A DNA stretch of 64,000 bases from Symbiodinium natans (GCA_905221605.1 CAJNDS010002120.1:179001-243000), one strand, 5' to 3'; shown: positions 19,850 through 31,241, numbered from the stretch's first letter. Notes: generated from the letters alone by a model not told the origin. A program made the numbers and translations.

Positions 19850-22800
19850 TTGGCCTCCTCACTTTTAATGTCCCATGCTTTTTCGTCATGTCATCGTCAT
19901 AGAGTCATAGCTACATGTATGTCCACAATGCATCACATGCTGAGAGCTGCTGCCGTTCTTGAGATGTCTGCTTTGGGCTGGTGTCATCTTGTGTTGGTGC
20001 TGTTCGACGGCCCGCCGCTTCTCCTGCTGAAGCGGAAATTGCGATCAGATCCGGAAGTTTTTGTTTTGCCGCTTGGCCATCTGCATATTCCAATGATAAC
20101 ACTACGTTCGCTCGCGAGAACGCTGAACAAGTCGCTCGAAACCTCTGTCACAAGTACCCTTGCTTCCTGCCTCCGCGGCATGCGCTGATGCCTCGGCAGC
20201 TCTCAGGCGTTCCTGGCATCAGTCTGCATTTCCTTCTAAGCGCCAGCTGACGACCACCAGCAAAAGCCCATACTCTAGGAGTGGCGACCACGTGCAGCCC
20301 AGGCACCGACAGCTCTGTCATGTCGCCTTTGCTGGTGCGCAGCTCCTCCTGGGCTTCGCGGGCCTGATGTTGGCTCTTGGGTCTCGCGTTGCAGGTGAGC
20401 CACGAGTCATGAGCCACGAATCCACAGAGTGCCACACGAGCCTCGGCAATGAGCTCTTCCTGGTGCTGTGAGCTGGCGCGGTGCGCCACCTAGGAACCAA
20501 AGCATGGAACCCACTGCATCCGACTTCTCTGCCCCCCGCCTCCTCCGCAGCGAGCGCGGTGCGAAGACGCTCAAGCTCCAGCGCGGCCTGCGGTCGCGCC
20601 ACCGTGTTCCCGATGTGTTGTGCCAGGTCGCGCCTCCGGCCTATGTTCTATGATGTCCTATGTTTATCAATGCTTTTGCACCGAAGCATGCCTCATGGAC
20701 GTTCAAATGTTCAAGTCGCATGAACAGACACATCCACTGTCACATCCAATGGCATCCCATCGCCAAGGTGGCCTCATTGGCGCCCGAGCTGCTGTCCTGG
20801 CACCCCCAGGCAAAGGAAGCTGGGCTACACCGCGTTGGTGATCGATTGCTGCTACTCAGAAACCTCCGGTAAGAACCTGCAAGGACACTGGCACACCGAG
20901 GGCACATGATGTCATGCAGCGTGTCCTGGGCGGCAGCCCTGGCTACCCGCAGCTCCGATTCGACGGCCTGCAACTTCTCCTCGTGAAGCGGAAATTGCGA
21001 TGAGATCCGGAAGTTTTTGTTTTGCCGCTTGGCCATCTGCATATTCCAATGATAACACTACGTTCGTGCGCGAGAACGCTGAACAAGTCGCTCGAAACCT
21101 CTGGCACAAGTACCCTTGCTTCCTGCCTCCGCGGCATGCGCTGATGCCTCGGCAGCTCTCAGGCGTTCCTGGCATCAGTCTGCATTTCCTTCTAAGCGCC
21201 AGCTGACGACCACCAGCAAAAGCCCATACTCTAGGAGTGGCGACCACGTGCAGCCCAGGCACCGACAGCTCTGTCATGTCGCCTTTGCTGGTGCACAGCT
21301 CCTCCTGGGCTTCGCGGGCCTGATGTTGGCTCTTGGGTCTCGCGTTGCAGGTGAGCCACGAGTCATGAGCCACGAAACCACAGAGTGCCACGCGAGCCTC
21401 GGCAATGAGCTCTTCCTGGTGCTGTGAGCTGGCGCGGTGCGCCACCTAGGAACCAAAGCATGGAACACACTCCATCCGACTTCTCTGCCCGCCGCCTCCT
21501 CCGCAGCGAGGGCTGTGCGAAGACGCTCAAGCTCCAGCGTGGCCTGCGGTCGCGCTACCGTGTTCCCGATGTGTTGTGCCAGGTCGCGCCTCCGGCCTAT
21601 GTCCCTCGACGTCCTATGATGTCCCATGTTTCCTATGTTTATCAATGCTTTTCTGCTCCGAAGTCACATGAACAGACACATCCACTGTCACATCCAATGG
21701 CAACCCATCGCCAAGTCCAGCGTGTCGGAAGTAGCCTCGTTGGCGCCCGAGCTGGTGTCCTGGCCAGGCAAAGGAAGCTACACCGCCTCCGTGATCGATT
21801 GCTGCTGTTTGCACTCAGAAACCGATAAGAACCTGCAAGGACACTGGCACACGGATGGCACATGATGTCATGCAGCGTGTCCTGGACGGCAGCCCTGGCT
21901 ACCCGCAGCTCCGATTCGACGGCCTGCAACTTCTCCTGGTGAAGCGGAAACGCTGATGAGATCCAGCTTCCGTTTTGCCGCTTGGCCATCTGCAGACCCC
22001 AATGATACCACTACGTTCGCTCGCGAGAACCGTGAACAAGTCACCTCGAAACCTCTGGTACAATGGACAAGCACCCTTGCTTCCTGCCTCCGCGGCATGC
22101 GCTGATGCCTCGGCAGCTCTCAGGCGTTCCTGGCATCAGTCTGCATTTCCTTCTAGCAAGCGCGCCCATGCTCTAGGAGTGGCGAGAAGTGCAGCCCAGG
22201 CACCGACAGCTCTGTCATGTCGCCTTTGCTGGTGCGCAGCTCCTCCTGGGCTTCGCGGGCCTGATGTTGGCTCTTGGGTCTCGCGTTGCAGGTGAGCCAC
22301 GAGTCACGAGCCACGAATCCACAGAGTTTAATGACTCCTTTACTGCCACGCGAGCCTCGGTAATGAGCTCTTCCTGGTGCTGTGAGCTGGCGCGGTGCGC
22401 CACCTAGGAACCAAAGCATGGAACACACTCCATCCGACTTCTCTGCCCGCCGCCTCCTCCGCAGCGAGGGCTGTGCGAAGACGCTCAAGCTCCAGCGTGG
22501 CCTGCGGTCGCGCTACCGTGTTCCCGATGTGTTGTGCCAGGTCGCGCCTCCGGCCTATGTCCCGCGATGTCCTATTATGTCCCATGATTCCTATGTTTAT
22601 CAATGCTTTTTTGCTCCGAAGTCACATGAACAGACACATCCACTGTTACATCCAATGGCAACCCATCGCCAAGTCCAGCGAGTCGGAAGTAGCCTCGTTG
22701 GCGCCCGAGCTGGTGTCCTGGCCAGGCAAAGGAAGCTACACCGCCTCCGTGATCGATTGCTGCTGTTTGCACTCAGAAACCGATAAGAACCTGCAAGGAC

Positions 22801-23860
22801 ACTGGCACACGGATGGCACATGATGTCATGCAGCGTGTCCTGGACGGCAGCCCTGGCTACCCGCAACTCCGATTCGACGGCCTGCAACTTCTCCTGGTGA
22901 AGCGGAAACGCTGATGAGATCCAGCTTCCGTTTTGCCGCTTGGCCATCTGCAGACCCCAATGATACCACTATGTTCGCTCGCGAGAACCGTGAACAAGTC
23001 ACCTCGAAACCTCTGGTACAATGGACAAGCACCCTTGCTTCCTGCCTCCGCGGCATGCGCTGATGCCTCGGCAGCTCTCAGGCGTTCCTGGCATCAGTCT
23101 GCATTTCCTTCTAGCAAGCGCGCCCATGCTCTAGGAGTGGCGAGAAGTGCAGCCCAGGCACCGACAGCTCTGTCATGTCGCCTTTGCTGGTGCGCAGCTC
23201 CTCCTGGGCTTCGCGGGCCTGATGTTGTCTTGGGTCTCGCGTTGCAGGTGAGCCACGAGTCACGAGCCACGAATCCACAGAGTTTAATGACTCCTTTACT
23301 GCCACGCGAGCCTCGGTAATGAGCTCTTCCTGGTGCTGTGAGCTGGCGCGGTGCGCCACCTAGGAACCAAAGCATGGAACACACTCCATCCGACTTCTCT
23401 GCCCGCCGCCTCCTCCGCAGCGAGGGCTGTGCGAAGACGCTCAAGCTCCAGCGTGGCCTGCGGTCGCGCTACCGTGTTCCCGATGTGTTGTGCCAGGTCG
23501 CGCCTCCGGTCTATGTCCTATAATGTCCTATGTTTATCAATGCTTTTGCACCGAAGCATGTCTTGTGAAAGTTCAAGTCGCATGGACAGACACATCCACA
23601 TCCACTGTCACATCCAATGGCAGCCCATCGCCAAGGTGGCCTCATTAGCGCCCGAGCTGCTGTCCTGGCACCCCCCAGACAAAGGAAGCTGGGCTACATC
23701 GCGCTCGTGATCCATTGCTGGTGTTGGCACTCAGAAATCTCCGGTAAGAGCCTGCAAGGACACTGGCACGCAGAGAGCGCATGATGTCATGCACCCTGTC
23801 CTGGGCGGCAGCCCTGGCGACCTGCACCTCCGATTCGGCGGCCTGCAGCTTCTCCTGGCA
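19850..23860 (-). repeat. Tandem exon-group array, about four units of ~0.96 kb
   Basis: The landmark TTGCTTCCTGCCTCCGCGGC recurs at about 20159, 21116, 22078 and 23036, a period of about 957-962 bp. Units 1 and 2 are almost identical to each other, as are units 3 and 4, while the two pairs differ by small indels (for example the TTTAATGACTCCTTTAC insertion near 22325 and 23283). This implies at least two rounds of duplication. Confidence 0.93.
19850..23860 (-). CDS. Coiled-coil gene segment built from duplicated exon groups
   Basis: Each ~0.96 kb unit on the minus strand contains, in order of transcription, HEEKLQAVESELRVARAAAQ leading into DIMCPRCASVLAG (a CxxC), ARPQA.LELERLRTALAAEE, AHRASSQHQEELIAEARVA, KSQHQAREAQEELRTSKGDM and ERLRAAEASAHAAEAGSK. 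They lie in different frames and so look like separate small exons. The heptad pattern indicates a long coiled coil; CxxC could bind zinc or form disulphides. The style matches the 14.6-16.3 kb array (CPTC and AELERLREEL), so both arrays may belong to one large gene. No family recognised. Exon borders are approximate. Confidence 0.55.
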
Positions 23861-24333
23861 ACGTGCTTGCCATTGGGAGCAGAACTTCAGGTTGAACGCT
23901 GGGACCCCGTTCTGATGCTGGCTACCGACACATCACGAGAAAGGGACTTCCAGCTACGAAACCGATATTGTCACCGAGACCAACACAGGCCGCAGGAGCC
24001 GAGAGCTGCGTCATCTCCAGCTTGGAGCTTCCCAGCTCTTCCCGCACGGCCGCGGCCTCTACGCGAGCAGCTTCTGGTCAGGGAGCTCAGTATTATTCAT
24101 GTTAGAAAGATTAAATGTTGTTAGTATCATTTCTCTCTTAGCAATATTTTAATAATGGTAGTATGAATGATTTTATTAACATTATTGATATTCTTATGCG
24201 ATTATGATACAATACTATTAGTCGCCTCCGCGCTGACTTGCAGAAAGCGTTGCTCGTCGTCTCTTCGGGTAGCCTGGGGCGGCTTCTATACCCAAGTCCC
24301 CCCTCTGGTGATGCTTCGAAGCCTGCTGGTGGA

Positions 24334-24372
24334 GGGTTTAGTGTTTAGGGTTTACGTTTAGGGTTTAGGGTT
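24334..24372 (+). repeat. Short degenerate telomere-like array
   Basis: TTTAGTG, TTTAGGG, TTTACG and TTTAGGG units. Confidence 0.92.
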
Positions 24373-24468
24373 ACAAGCTCATGAAGTTGGGCAAGGAGTG
24401 AAAGATTTCAGTGAAGGCAGGGATCCACGACGAGGCTCAGCACAATGCTTTGAAGCCCCTAGCATCTT

Positions 24469-24594
24469 CTACAAAACCACGACCGGATGACCCAAGCAAT
24501 TGGCTGATGCAGGGACAGGGTTGGGAAGCTGGGGGATAGCAAGCCACGCCTCGGCGACAGCCAGCTTCTCACGCAGCTCCAGCTCAGGGTCTGC
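24469..24594 (-). CDS. Possible terminal coiled-coil exon
   Basis: After the acceptor GCGCAG|GCA the minus strand encodes ADPELELREKLAVAEAWLAI and a proline-rich tail to a TAG: exactly 42 codons including the stop. It could be the end of the gene that contains the exon arrays, or of a different one. Confidence 0.45.
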   Translation of the reverse strand, partial: ADPELELREKLAVAEAWLAIPQLPNPVPASANCLGHPVVVL

Positions 24595-24599
24595 CTGCG

Positions 24600-25800
24600 C
24601 GTTCAACACAACGTGTGAGATCAGAGATTCCAAAAGCTACCGCGAAAACTCCAAGAAGACAAGAAGAGTGGCTTCTTTTTTTTGGCACAGGTTGAAGTGA
24701 CTGAAGAGCTCTAGCCGTGAGCTCATGTCGTCCCGCTCAGCGAAACATATGTCTCAGCACATCTCAGTACCATCCTCCGGAAGCAGACGGATCCAGCTGC
24801 ACTCCCCAGACTCGGCTGGAACTTTGGACAAGGCCACGAGGCTTCTGCCACGAGGCTGTTGCCCATGGGTTGCCCTTGCTCTCGTAGTGGCGTGCCGAGA
24901 CTCCTGCTGCACGTTTGCTTAACACAGACTGAAACATTACTGAACATCTTGCTCCCTCTATACATCCTCTGCTTCGGTGCAGGATTTCTGGGCAGCAATT
25001 TCCTCCAGCAGCTGAGTATATGTAGAGTTTCGCTACCGCAGTTAGCCTACAAGCGCCCCGCAACCTGCCATGCAACCTGCCGTAGACCCGGTACTCTCAG
25101 CCCACTGGGCATCATCTGCCAAGTTTTGCTGTCCGGAATCGTGCCAGCTTGTACGATCATGGCAGTGAACCCTGAGACTCTAAGCCTGAGACCCCAGCGC
25201 CTCTGGAACGCCGTCACGCTTGGCTTCAGAAAGGAGTCGTTGCGTGCGGCCTGGAGTCTTGTCATCTGTCTTGCGGAAACCAGACAAGTTGATGTGTGCA
25301 GGAAGCTTGCTCGACCATCCTATCCTGATCAGGTTAGACAAGTGTAAGTGTGGCACTGCCAAGACTTGATAGCCCGCGTCCGGGCGCCTGGCGCTAGAAG
25401 AGTCAAAGCCGCGTCAGGCCATACACCTCCACCGTGCTCTGCCAGGTTGCAGCCATCACCGCGCCCAAGCTTACCTGACGGTGCGGGCCACAGTTGGCCA
25501 AGTGCTGCGTAGCTCCTAGAGCACATTGTGCCGGCTTCAAAATGCAGATCACCCAAACGCTCACATCATCATTCGCGCCGCCATAATGCTGTGTGAGTCT
25601 AAGCTCTCAGCTTTATGGATGGTAGTGCTCTTAGTTGTGACTTTTCGCTTACTTGTTTGGCATCTGACAGCTTAAAGGTTAGATTCTGGTTAACAGCCTT
25701 GTACGGCTTGGGGCTTTAGGGCTTGAGGGGCTTTGAAGGTTTAGGGCACATGGTTTTTCGAAGAAGCTTAAAGGTGGCCTGGGGGATTAGAAAACATTTG
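24600..25800. other. No recognised gene
   Basis: A 162-codon + ORF (24859-25347) has scattered Cys and hydrophobic stretches but no recognisable domain, and opposite-strand ORFs overlap it. Confidence 0.4.
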
Positions 25801-25801
25801 T

Positions 25802-25910
25802 TGGGTTTAGGGTTCAGGGTTCAGGGTTCAGGGTTCAGGGTTTAGGGTTTAGGGTTTAGGGTTTAGGTTTTAGGGTTTAGGTTTTAGGGTTTAGGGTTTA
25901 GGGTTTAGGG
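25802..25910 (+). repeat. Telomere-like array, TTTAGGG on +
   Basis: Opens with four TTCAGGG variants, then TTTAGGG with some TTTAGG and TTTTAGGG units. Confidence 0.97.
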
Positions 25911-26161
25911 CCATGGGGAATTGAGGCTGAGAGTCATTCCAAGGCCAAGTTGCATTCTGCCACTCGGCGATCCTCTCCTTATGCCCGTGTGCTGCGGTTG
26001 ACACGGTTCTTATGACGAATCTCGTCCATGCCTATGCAAGCCATTCGTAACGCCGCGCGCTTTGACCACAACAGCACGACCCGGTTGCCCTACATACACG
26101 TCGAGACGCAACCGCTGCTTCATCTCGTGGAGTTGAGAAGAATCAAGTTCTAGCAGTGGCA

Positions 26162-26308
26162 CGTAATCACCCACCCACCCACCCGCCCCCCCTGCACGCG
26201 CCCCCCTCCAACACCCCTCCAACACCCCACCACCACCCCACCACCCCAGCACCCCAACACCCCACCACACCACCACACCACCCCCCCCCCACCCTAAACC
26301 CTCAACCC
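26162..26308. repeat. C-rich ACCCC tract ending in two telomere-like units
   Basis: CACCCACCC, CCAACACCCC and CACCACCCC repeats, with CCCTAAACCCTCAACCC at 26293-26308. Confidence 0.9.
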
Positions 26309-26524
26309 AGTTGAGAACCAACGAAAGAGCCCAAGGAGCTTGGAAACCCAAAGAGCCAACGAGCTCAAGAGCCCCACGAGTTTAGAAACCGAAGCCCAAA
26401 AAGACAAAACCAGCTCAGGCCTTAGAACCCAAAACAACTCAGAAAACAAGAAGGAAAGCAGTGCAAGCGTTGCAAACACCGCCAAGAACAAGTGACAGCT
26501 GCCACAACCCAACGCGCCAGAACG

Positions 26525-26527
<3 letters not shown>

Positions 26528-26579
<52 letters not shown>
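26528..26579. repeat. (CA)n microsatellite
   Basis: About 26 uninterrupted CA dinucleotides. The + ORF crossing it (26461-27036) contains a His-Thr run and is not trusted. Confidence 0.99.
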
Positions 26580-26580
<1 letters not shown>

Positions 26581-27413
26581 CAATTACAGTTACGAAGACA
26601 CTGGCATTTTGATCATGGTGATCATCCGGGGCTCAGCCACTCGGTGAACATGGCCCGGATGTGCCTGGGCTGGGCGTGTCTGCCACATTGTGCGCCAATG
26701 GAATGTACCGGATTCATGCAAAAACTGGATGAGGCTGGAGAAATCTGGAGGGAAGCGCCTGAACAAAAACACCGAATCCTCTCCGTGAGTCTCTGGACTC
26801 GAACGAGCGCTTCGGACGGGAGGCTGTCTGCCCGCGGAAGGGCTCCGGGCACATGTAAGGGCCGTCCGTCTCCTCACTTGGTCAAACAAAGACTTATAGA
26901 TTCCAACTCTGACATCTTCATCTTCTATCTTCTGTTGAAGGAGGCTGTTGCCATGCGATTATGGACAAAGGCTTCGAGTATGTTCCGGCTCGCTCGTAAG
27001 GACAGGATCCCGGATGAATTTCAGCAAGGCCATTGAGTGAAGACGGGGAAGTAGTGACTTTCAACTTTTGGCTGGGGTCTGAAGCTCGTACGTGTACCAA
27101 TTTCAGCGCTCAGGTAGAACATTGACATGTCCAGGCATGAACGACAGAAGCTTGATTCCACAGCCCGCCACTGTACCTCTGAAAGCATCTCAAGCCTCCT
27201 GCAAGTCCAGGCCGAGGGTCGATCAGTAGCCGTTCTAGTGGCAAGCATTGGATCAGCTCACGACAGTGCTCCTCTTGGATTCAGGTCAACTTTGGACTTC
27301 AGCCCAAAGCGCATGGTCCAAAAAAACAGGATTGACAAGGCACTCGGCATGAAGAGCGCAGCGGTACCACAACAGCCGACATGGTCCAACTGGACTGTAC
27401 CAACAGCCAGTAA

Positions 27414-27478
27414 GCGGAAGCTACCCCCTATTACAGTCCATAATCAGGACTGTTAGTATATGGGGGAACATCCCAATG
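27414..27478. mobile_element. Inverted-repeat element, family B copy 3 (partial)
   Basis: The right end (AGGACTGTTAGTATATGGGG then GAACATCCCAATGT) matches the other family B ends; the left end is decayed or missing. Confidence 0.7.
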
Positions 27479-27492
27479 TATAGCCCTCAACT

Positions 27493-27792
27493 TCACTCAG
27501 TCCTGGCCCTTCTTGAGCTCGTTGCCTTTGTGCTTGCCCCTGCCTTTCTGGCGGCCCTTGGAGCCTCCAGAGCATTCCAGAGCCAGTTTTTCAAAAAGTT
27601 GTTAACCCTAAACCCTAAACCCTAAACCCTAAACCCTAAACCCTAAACCCTAAACCCTAAACCCTAAACCCTAAACCCTCTAAGGCCACGTGCCATGCGA
27701 GGCTGTGCTGGGCTTCCCCTGCCTGGCGGGTCGGAGAAGGTGATCGCCCCTGTGAAACCGATGCGGAGCCTGGGATAGTGGTCGATCAGCTC
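27493..27792 (-). CDS. 3' end of a gene with a telomere-repeat intron
   Basis: Exon 27792-27677 (acceptor AATCAG|GAG, 38 codons plus 2 nt) includes ELIDHYPRLRIGFTGAITFS and ends TTAGAGG|GTTTAG. After an intron of 69 nt made only of TTTAGGG, exon 27607-27493 starts TTTAG|G in matching phase, includes NNFLKNWLWNALEAPRAARK and closes with TGA after a basic tail. A second frame of the last exon is also open to a stop, ending in a Lys/Gly-rich tail, so the join is not proved. The motif ATCAGCTCCTGATTCC at the acceptor recurs at 28633. No family recognised. Confidence 0.5.
27604..27679 (-). repeat. Telomere-like array equal to a putative intron
   Basis: About eleven perfect CCCTAAA units on +; intron span 27608-27676 on the minus strand. 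Confidence 0.98.
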
Positions 27793-27812
27793 CTGATTCC
27801 ACAAGGGCCAAG

Positions 27813-27972
27813 GTTCGGGTTTAGGGTTTAGGGTTTAGGGTTTAGGGTTTCGGGTTTAGGGTTTAGGGTTTAGGGTTTAGGGTTTAGGGTTTAGGGTTTA
27901 GGGTTTGGGGTTTGGGGTTTAGGGTTTAGGGTTTAGGGTTTAGGGCTTAGGGCTTAGGGCTTAGGGTTTAGG
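27813..27972 (+). repeat. Telomere-like array, TTTAGGG on +
   Basis: About twenty-three units with TTTCGGG, TTTGGGG and CTTAGGG blocks; variants cluster together, as expected from local unit duplication. Confidence 0.98.
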
Positions 27973-28536
27973 AGCCTGTCAGTGGCTCGAAGGCTTTTTG
28001 GAGCTTTCACGGAGTAAAATGGAGGGGTGCCCAAAACCGTCGATTGCAATACTAAAAAGCCCACATCTTCATTACGGGGCTCATGCAGCCGTAGGGGAGC
28101 AAAACGGTAGGGGGAAGCAGGGGCTTCAGGGTTTGGAGGTTTTCAATAGTGGGGGTCCAGGTCCCAGCCAGGTGCAGGGGGTCTCACGGCTCAAGGCCCT
28201 AATCTGGGCTCCAGACTCTTTGTGGGGTTCCAGGGAGGTTTTAGGGCTCCCAGACGGGTCCCACCAGAAGGCTGAGAGGGTCCCAGAAAGTCCCCTATCG
28301 GGCCCCAGACCCCCCGAAAGGTACCCCGACTCCCCTAAAAAAACCAAAATGACCTGAACGGTGTGGGGCTTGGGGTCCGAATTGTATTCAGGCGGACGCC
28401 CTAGTGTCGGAGGCGTAGCCAGGCACTGCAGGCCCCGTCTACCGGGACTCCCTCGTTGTTCTGTGGAGACCCTCGGTCGGGGACCTCGGTCGAAGCCTCG
28501 AGCGCCCATGTAAATTGACAGCGGCGCTCTCGGCAG
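27973..28536. other. No recognised gene
   Basis: Overlapping Pro/Gly-rich ORFs on both strands (28000-28500); no motif. Confidence 0.4.
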
Positions 28537-28618
28537 TTTAGGGTTTAGGGTTTAGGGTTTCGGGTTTAGGGTCTAGGGTCTAGGGTTTAGGGTTTAAGGT
28601 TTAGGTTTTAGGGTTTAG
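28537..28618 (+). repeat. Degenerate telomere-like array, TTTAGGG on +
   Basis: Includes TCTAGGG, TTTAAGG and TTTTAGGG variants. Confidence 0.96.
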
Positions 28619-28677
28619 AGCAAGACCCTACAATCAGCTCCTGATTCCGCAACCATCATGGGCTAGTAGGCCTTAGA

Positions 28678-28732
28678 ATCCCCCTAACCAACCTTACAAA
28701 GGGTCTTTTAAGGGGTTATAGGGTATGATAGT
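28678..28732. repeat. Family D-like segment
   Basis: CCCCTAACCAACC, then AAGGGTCTTTTAAGGGGTTATAGGG; similar in wording to the tandem units at 37244-37430 and 61845-62040. Confidence 0.55.
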
Positions 28733-29567
28733 CCATGCAGGAAAGGCCAATTGTATTTACATTGTTTTAATTGGACTCTTAATTTAGGACCCTAAACCAT
28801 GCAGAACACGTCTTCCGAACATTACGATTCCAGGCACCTATTCGCCATGGACTCCACAAGGTATACGGCAGGGGGTCGGGTGAGATGGCGCGCCACCACA
28901 TTAACACACCATCCTACTGGAACCCTACTGCATGGGCACGCCACGTGTTCTCTAAATCGTGCTCCCATTGTTGGCTCCGGGGGTCTGGGTGTCCTTGTCC
29001 ATGGAGAACCTATGATTCCATACCTAGTGAAGCATCCTAGACGCCTAGAGCCCTGCACTCTACCATTTTTGGCGTACCAACAAAGGGTCTAACCTTTTCT
29101 GGCGGAGGCAAGTGACTACGAGTGCTTCCTTTCATGGATTCAAAAGTCATGATGCGTCCGCAGGAGATCATACCACATCGACACGCAAAATGTCCCGCAG
29201 TAGCTGGACATCGTGTGGACATGAAGGCCTCCCTACTTCTGAGGGCGGCGCGAGGAAAAAACAGCACCAGAGGAGTCCTACTTCTGAGGCTGGCGCGCAA
29301 AATGAGTCCTACCAAAGACCGCCCTGCGGAGCGCAATCGGGCACAGCTCAGCTGACCCAGAACTAATTCCCCACAAATGGAAGCTGTGGGGTTGCTGACG
29401 CTCGGTTGCAAAAGAGCTCAAGGGGCAAACATGTAAAGAACAGCGACCTGGTTGTGCGCCTCATCACGGCGGGGGCCAGCTAGCCTTAAGTGAAATTGGC
29501 TCCTGATTGCCAACAACCCCCCGTAATTCCTTCCCCACCGGTTTTTTTGGCAGCCAATGACTGCTTC
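28733..29567. other. No recognised gene
   Basis: A two-copy ~43-bp repeat at about 29230-29320 (CCTACTTCTGAGG then GGCGCG) lies inside competing ORFs. No gene chosen. Confidence 0.45.
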
Positions 29568-30293
29568 CTAAGCTGCAGCTGCAACAGCTGCCGCCGCACT
29601 CATGCTGCGGCTGCTGGCCTCCTCAGGCAACACATCCACTTCTTCAAGTGAAGCGTCGATGTACGCGGCGAGCTCGGCCATGATGCTCTCATCGAAGCGG
29701 CCCTCATCGCTGGCTGCCTTCTTACCGGCTTTGCCCAAGATGTCCTGAATGGTTTTGATGTGCGACGTATCCCTGCCACCGTTTCTGTCCTTGAGGATAC
29801 CCCGTTGATTCAATGTGCCAGGGTTATCATGCTTTCCCTCCTGCTCCCCAAAGATGCTCTTGCCTGTCTTGGACTTGAAATTCTTAGCTGGCACCATTGC
29901 AACTGGGATCCACCAATTGTTGCCATTGCCCATGCTGCCATTCAAGCCACTGTGGATTTCCGGCTTCGCAAAGGGCGGCTCGAAATGCTCAAGGCCCAGG
30001 TTGCTGTTCACCTGTGCCTTAGTCTCGTTCCCAACTTGGTAGGCCCAGGAATAGATTGGGTTCAGGCGCTGAACATCAATCCTGTAATGCCTCCCGTCCC
30101 TCTCAGCGATAGTCCCGACGGCCGCGAAGAATTGAGGTCCGTCTGTCCCGTTGCGCAGCTCGACGTAGATGTCTGTCTCCGCACGCGTCGGGGCATCGCC
30201 GCGACGAGCGATTGCGTTTCCTGCGTCATATGCCGAGCCCATGAACCACACGTTGTCACCGATGCGGCGGAATCGAATGAACTCAACTGCCAT
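29568..30293 (-). CDS. Intronless hypothetical protein, 241 aa
   Basis: ATG at 30293 is the first Met after an in-frame TGA four codons upstream, which supports this start. The protein begins MAVEFIRFRRIGDNVWFMGS, has a soluble mixed composition with an NNWWIP stretch near the middle, a Lys/Arg-rich segment, an acidic stretch near residue 215 and an Ala-rich C-terminal tail. No signal peptide or membrane segment is apparent. I do not recognise the family. It is the longest credible ORF outside the retrotransposon and has no visible intron, unlike its surroundings. A 238-codon antisense ORF overlaps it but has Cys/His-rich, shadow-like composition. It could be a retroposed gene copy or one large exon. 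Confidence 0.6.
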   Translation of the reverse strand: MAVEFIRFRRIGDNVWFMGSAYDAGNAIARRGDAPTRAETDIYVELRNGTDGPQFFAAVGTIAERDGRHYRIDVQRLNPIYSWAYQVGNETKAQVNSNLGLEHFEPPFAKPEIHSGLNGSMGNGNNWWIPVAMVPAKNFKSKTGKSIFGEQEGKHDNPGTLNQRGILKDRNGGRDTSHIKTIQDILGKAGKKAASDEGRFDESIMAELAAYIDASLEEVDVLPEEASSRSMSAAAAVAAAA

Positions 30294-30989
30294 TGCGATA
30301 GATCACCGTGCAGGATCGATGGCGTCGTGCTTAGTATGCCCGATGCAGATTCAACGGGTCATGCTGCAAGTACACATGACATGTCACTTGCTGCTACATG
30401 TTCAAGATATTTCCAGCCTAAACCGCATTTTGCAAGCTTTGCCCACGAATGCTATGCAAGACAATCGCCTTGTTGAGCAACCCATCTGCAAGCTGCACTC
30501 TTGAGCTGTTGAGGATTCTTTGGTTTGTTTTTGGGTCATGACTCGGCATCATTAGATGTATGCCCACTGCACAGCTACCTAGGTAGTTGCAAGGCGAGCT
30601 TACGCGGTACCTGTCTTTGGTGGGCATCTGGCATGCGGCCTATGCCTTCCGCGAGCACAGCACTTGCAAAGCAATTTGCTTCAACAGGTCATCAGATTCA
30701 GGAAATGCAGGCCTTCGCATGCTCCAAGGAGTCTCCAAAGCAGTGTATGTGGATCGGGTGATTCTGGGGAACAAGCCTGAGCCAGCGCGTCTAACACTTC
30801 CATCCGAATCTCTGAGGGTATCTGCAGATTCAGTCATGTGATGACTACTCATGTTTTGATTTCCGACCCCATACGCCACATCAAAACAAAACCGCTGAGA
30901 CCATCACTTCACCACCGATGTTCACGGAACTCATACTAGCAATCAGGTAAACTCCTACAGCTAATGCCCTCCCATGATCCCTACAACCT
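30294..30989. other. No recognised gene
   Basis: Upstream side of the 241-aa ORF; no promoter element recognised. Confidence 0.4.
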
Positions 30990-31104
30990 TCAACCCTTCA
31001 ACCCCTCAGACTCGAATGCTGGCGGCTGTTTGAGCTCCCTCAAGAAGCGGATCTCATTCTCCCGCGTCACAAGGCGCGCATGCACGACGAGGGCCTCTGG
31101 AAGT
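30990..31104 (-). CDS. Possible terminal coiled-coil exon
   Basis: After the acceptor CCCAG|A the minus strand is open for 37 codons to TGA and includes ARLVTRENEIRFLRELKQPP, a good heptad pattern. A family C element starts about 30 bp upstream (31134), so the preceding intron probably contains it. Confidence 0.5.
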
Positions 31105-31133
31105 CTGGGAAAGGCATCCCGACAGGTCATGGA

Positions 31134-31241
31134 CATATGGGTCCCTAAATTAGGGCCCCGTTTTGGGAATCTCTTTTTGAAGGGGTGACGCCTTGTAATG
31201 GGTACAACAAAGGGACCCTAATTGAAGAAACTACCCATATG
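31134..31241. mobile_element. Inverted-repeat element, family C copy 1
   Basis: CATATGGGTCCCTAAATTAG and AAACTACCCATATG form imperfect terminal repeats. Copies at 37545 and 54529. Core TTAGGGTCCC and AAAGGGACCCTA. Confidence 0.85.

Noticed and set aside
26461-27036. 191-codon plus ORF
   Set aside because: Runs through the (CA)n microsatellite; no motif.
29060-29085. Possible spliced-leader gene (CCATTTTTGGC)
   Set aside because: Only the core matches; the GGCTCAAG end and a following GT donor are missing.
29760-30476. 238-codon plus-strand ORF
   Set aside because: Antisense to the better supported 241-aa frame; Cys/His-rich shadow composition.
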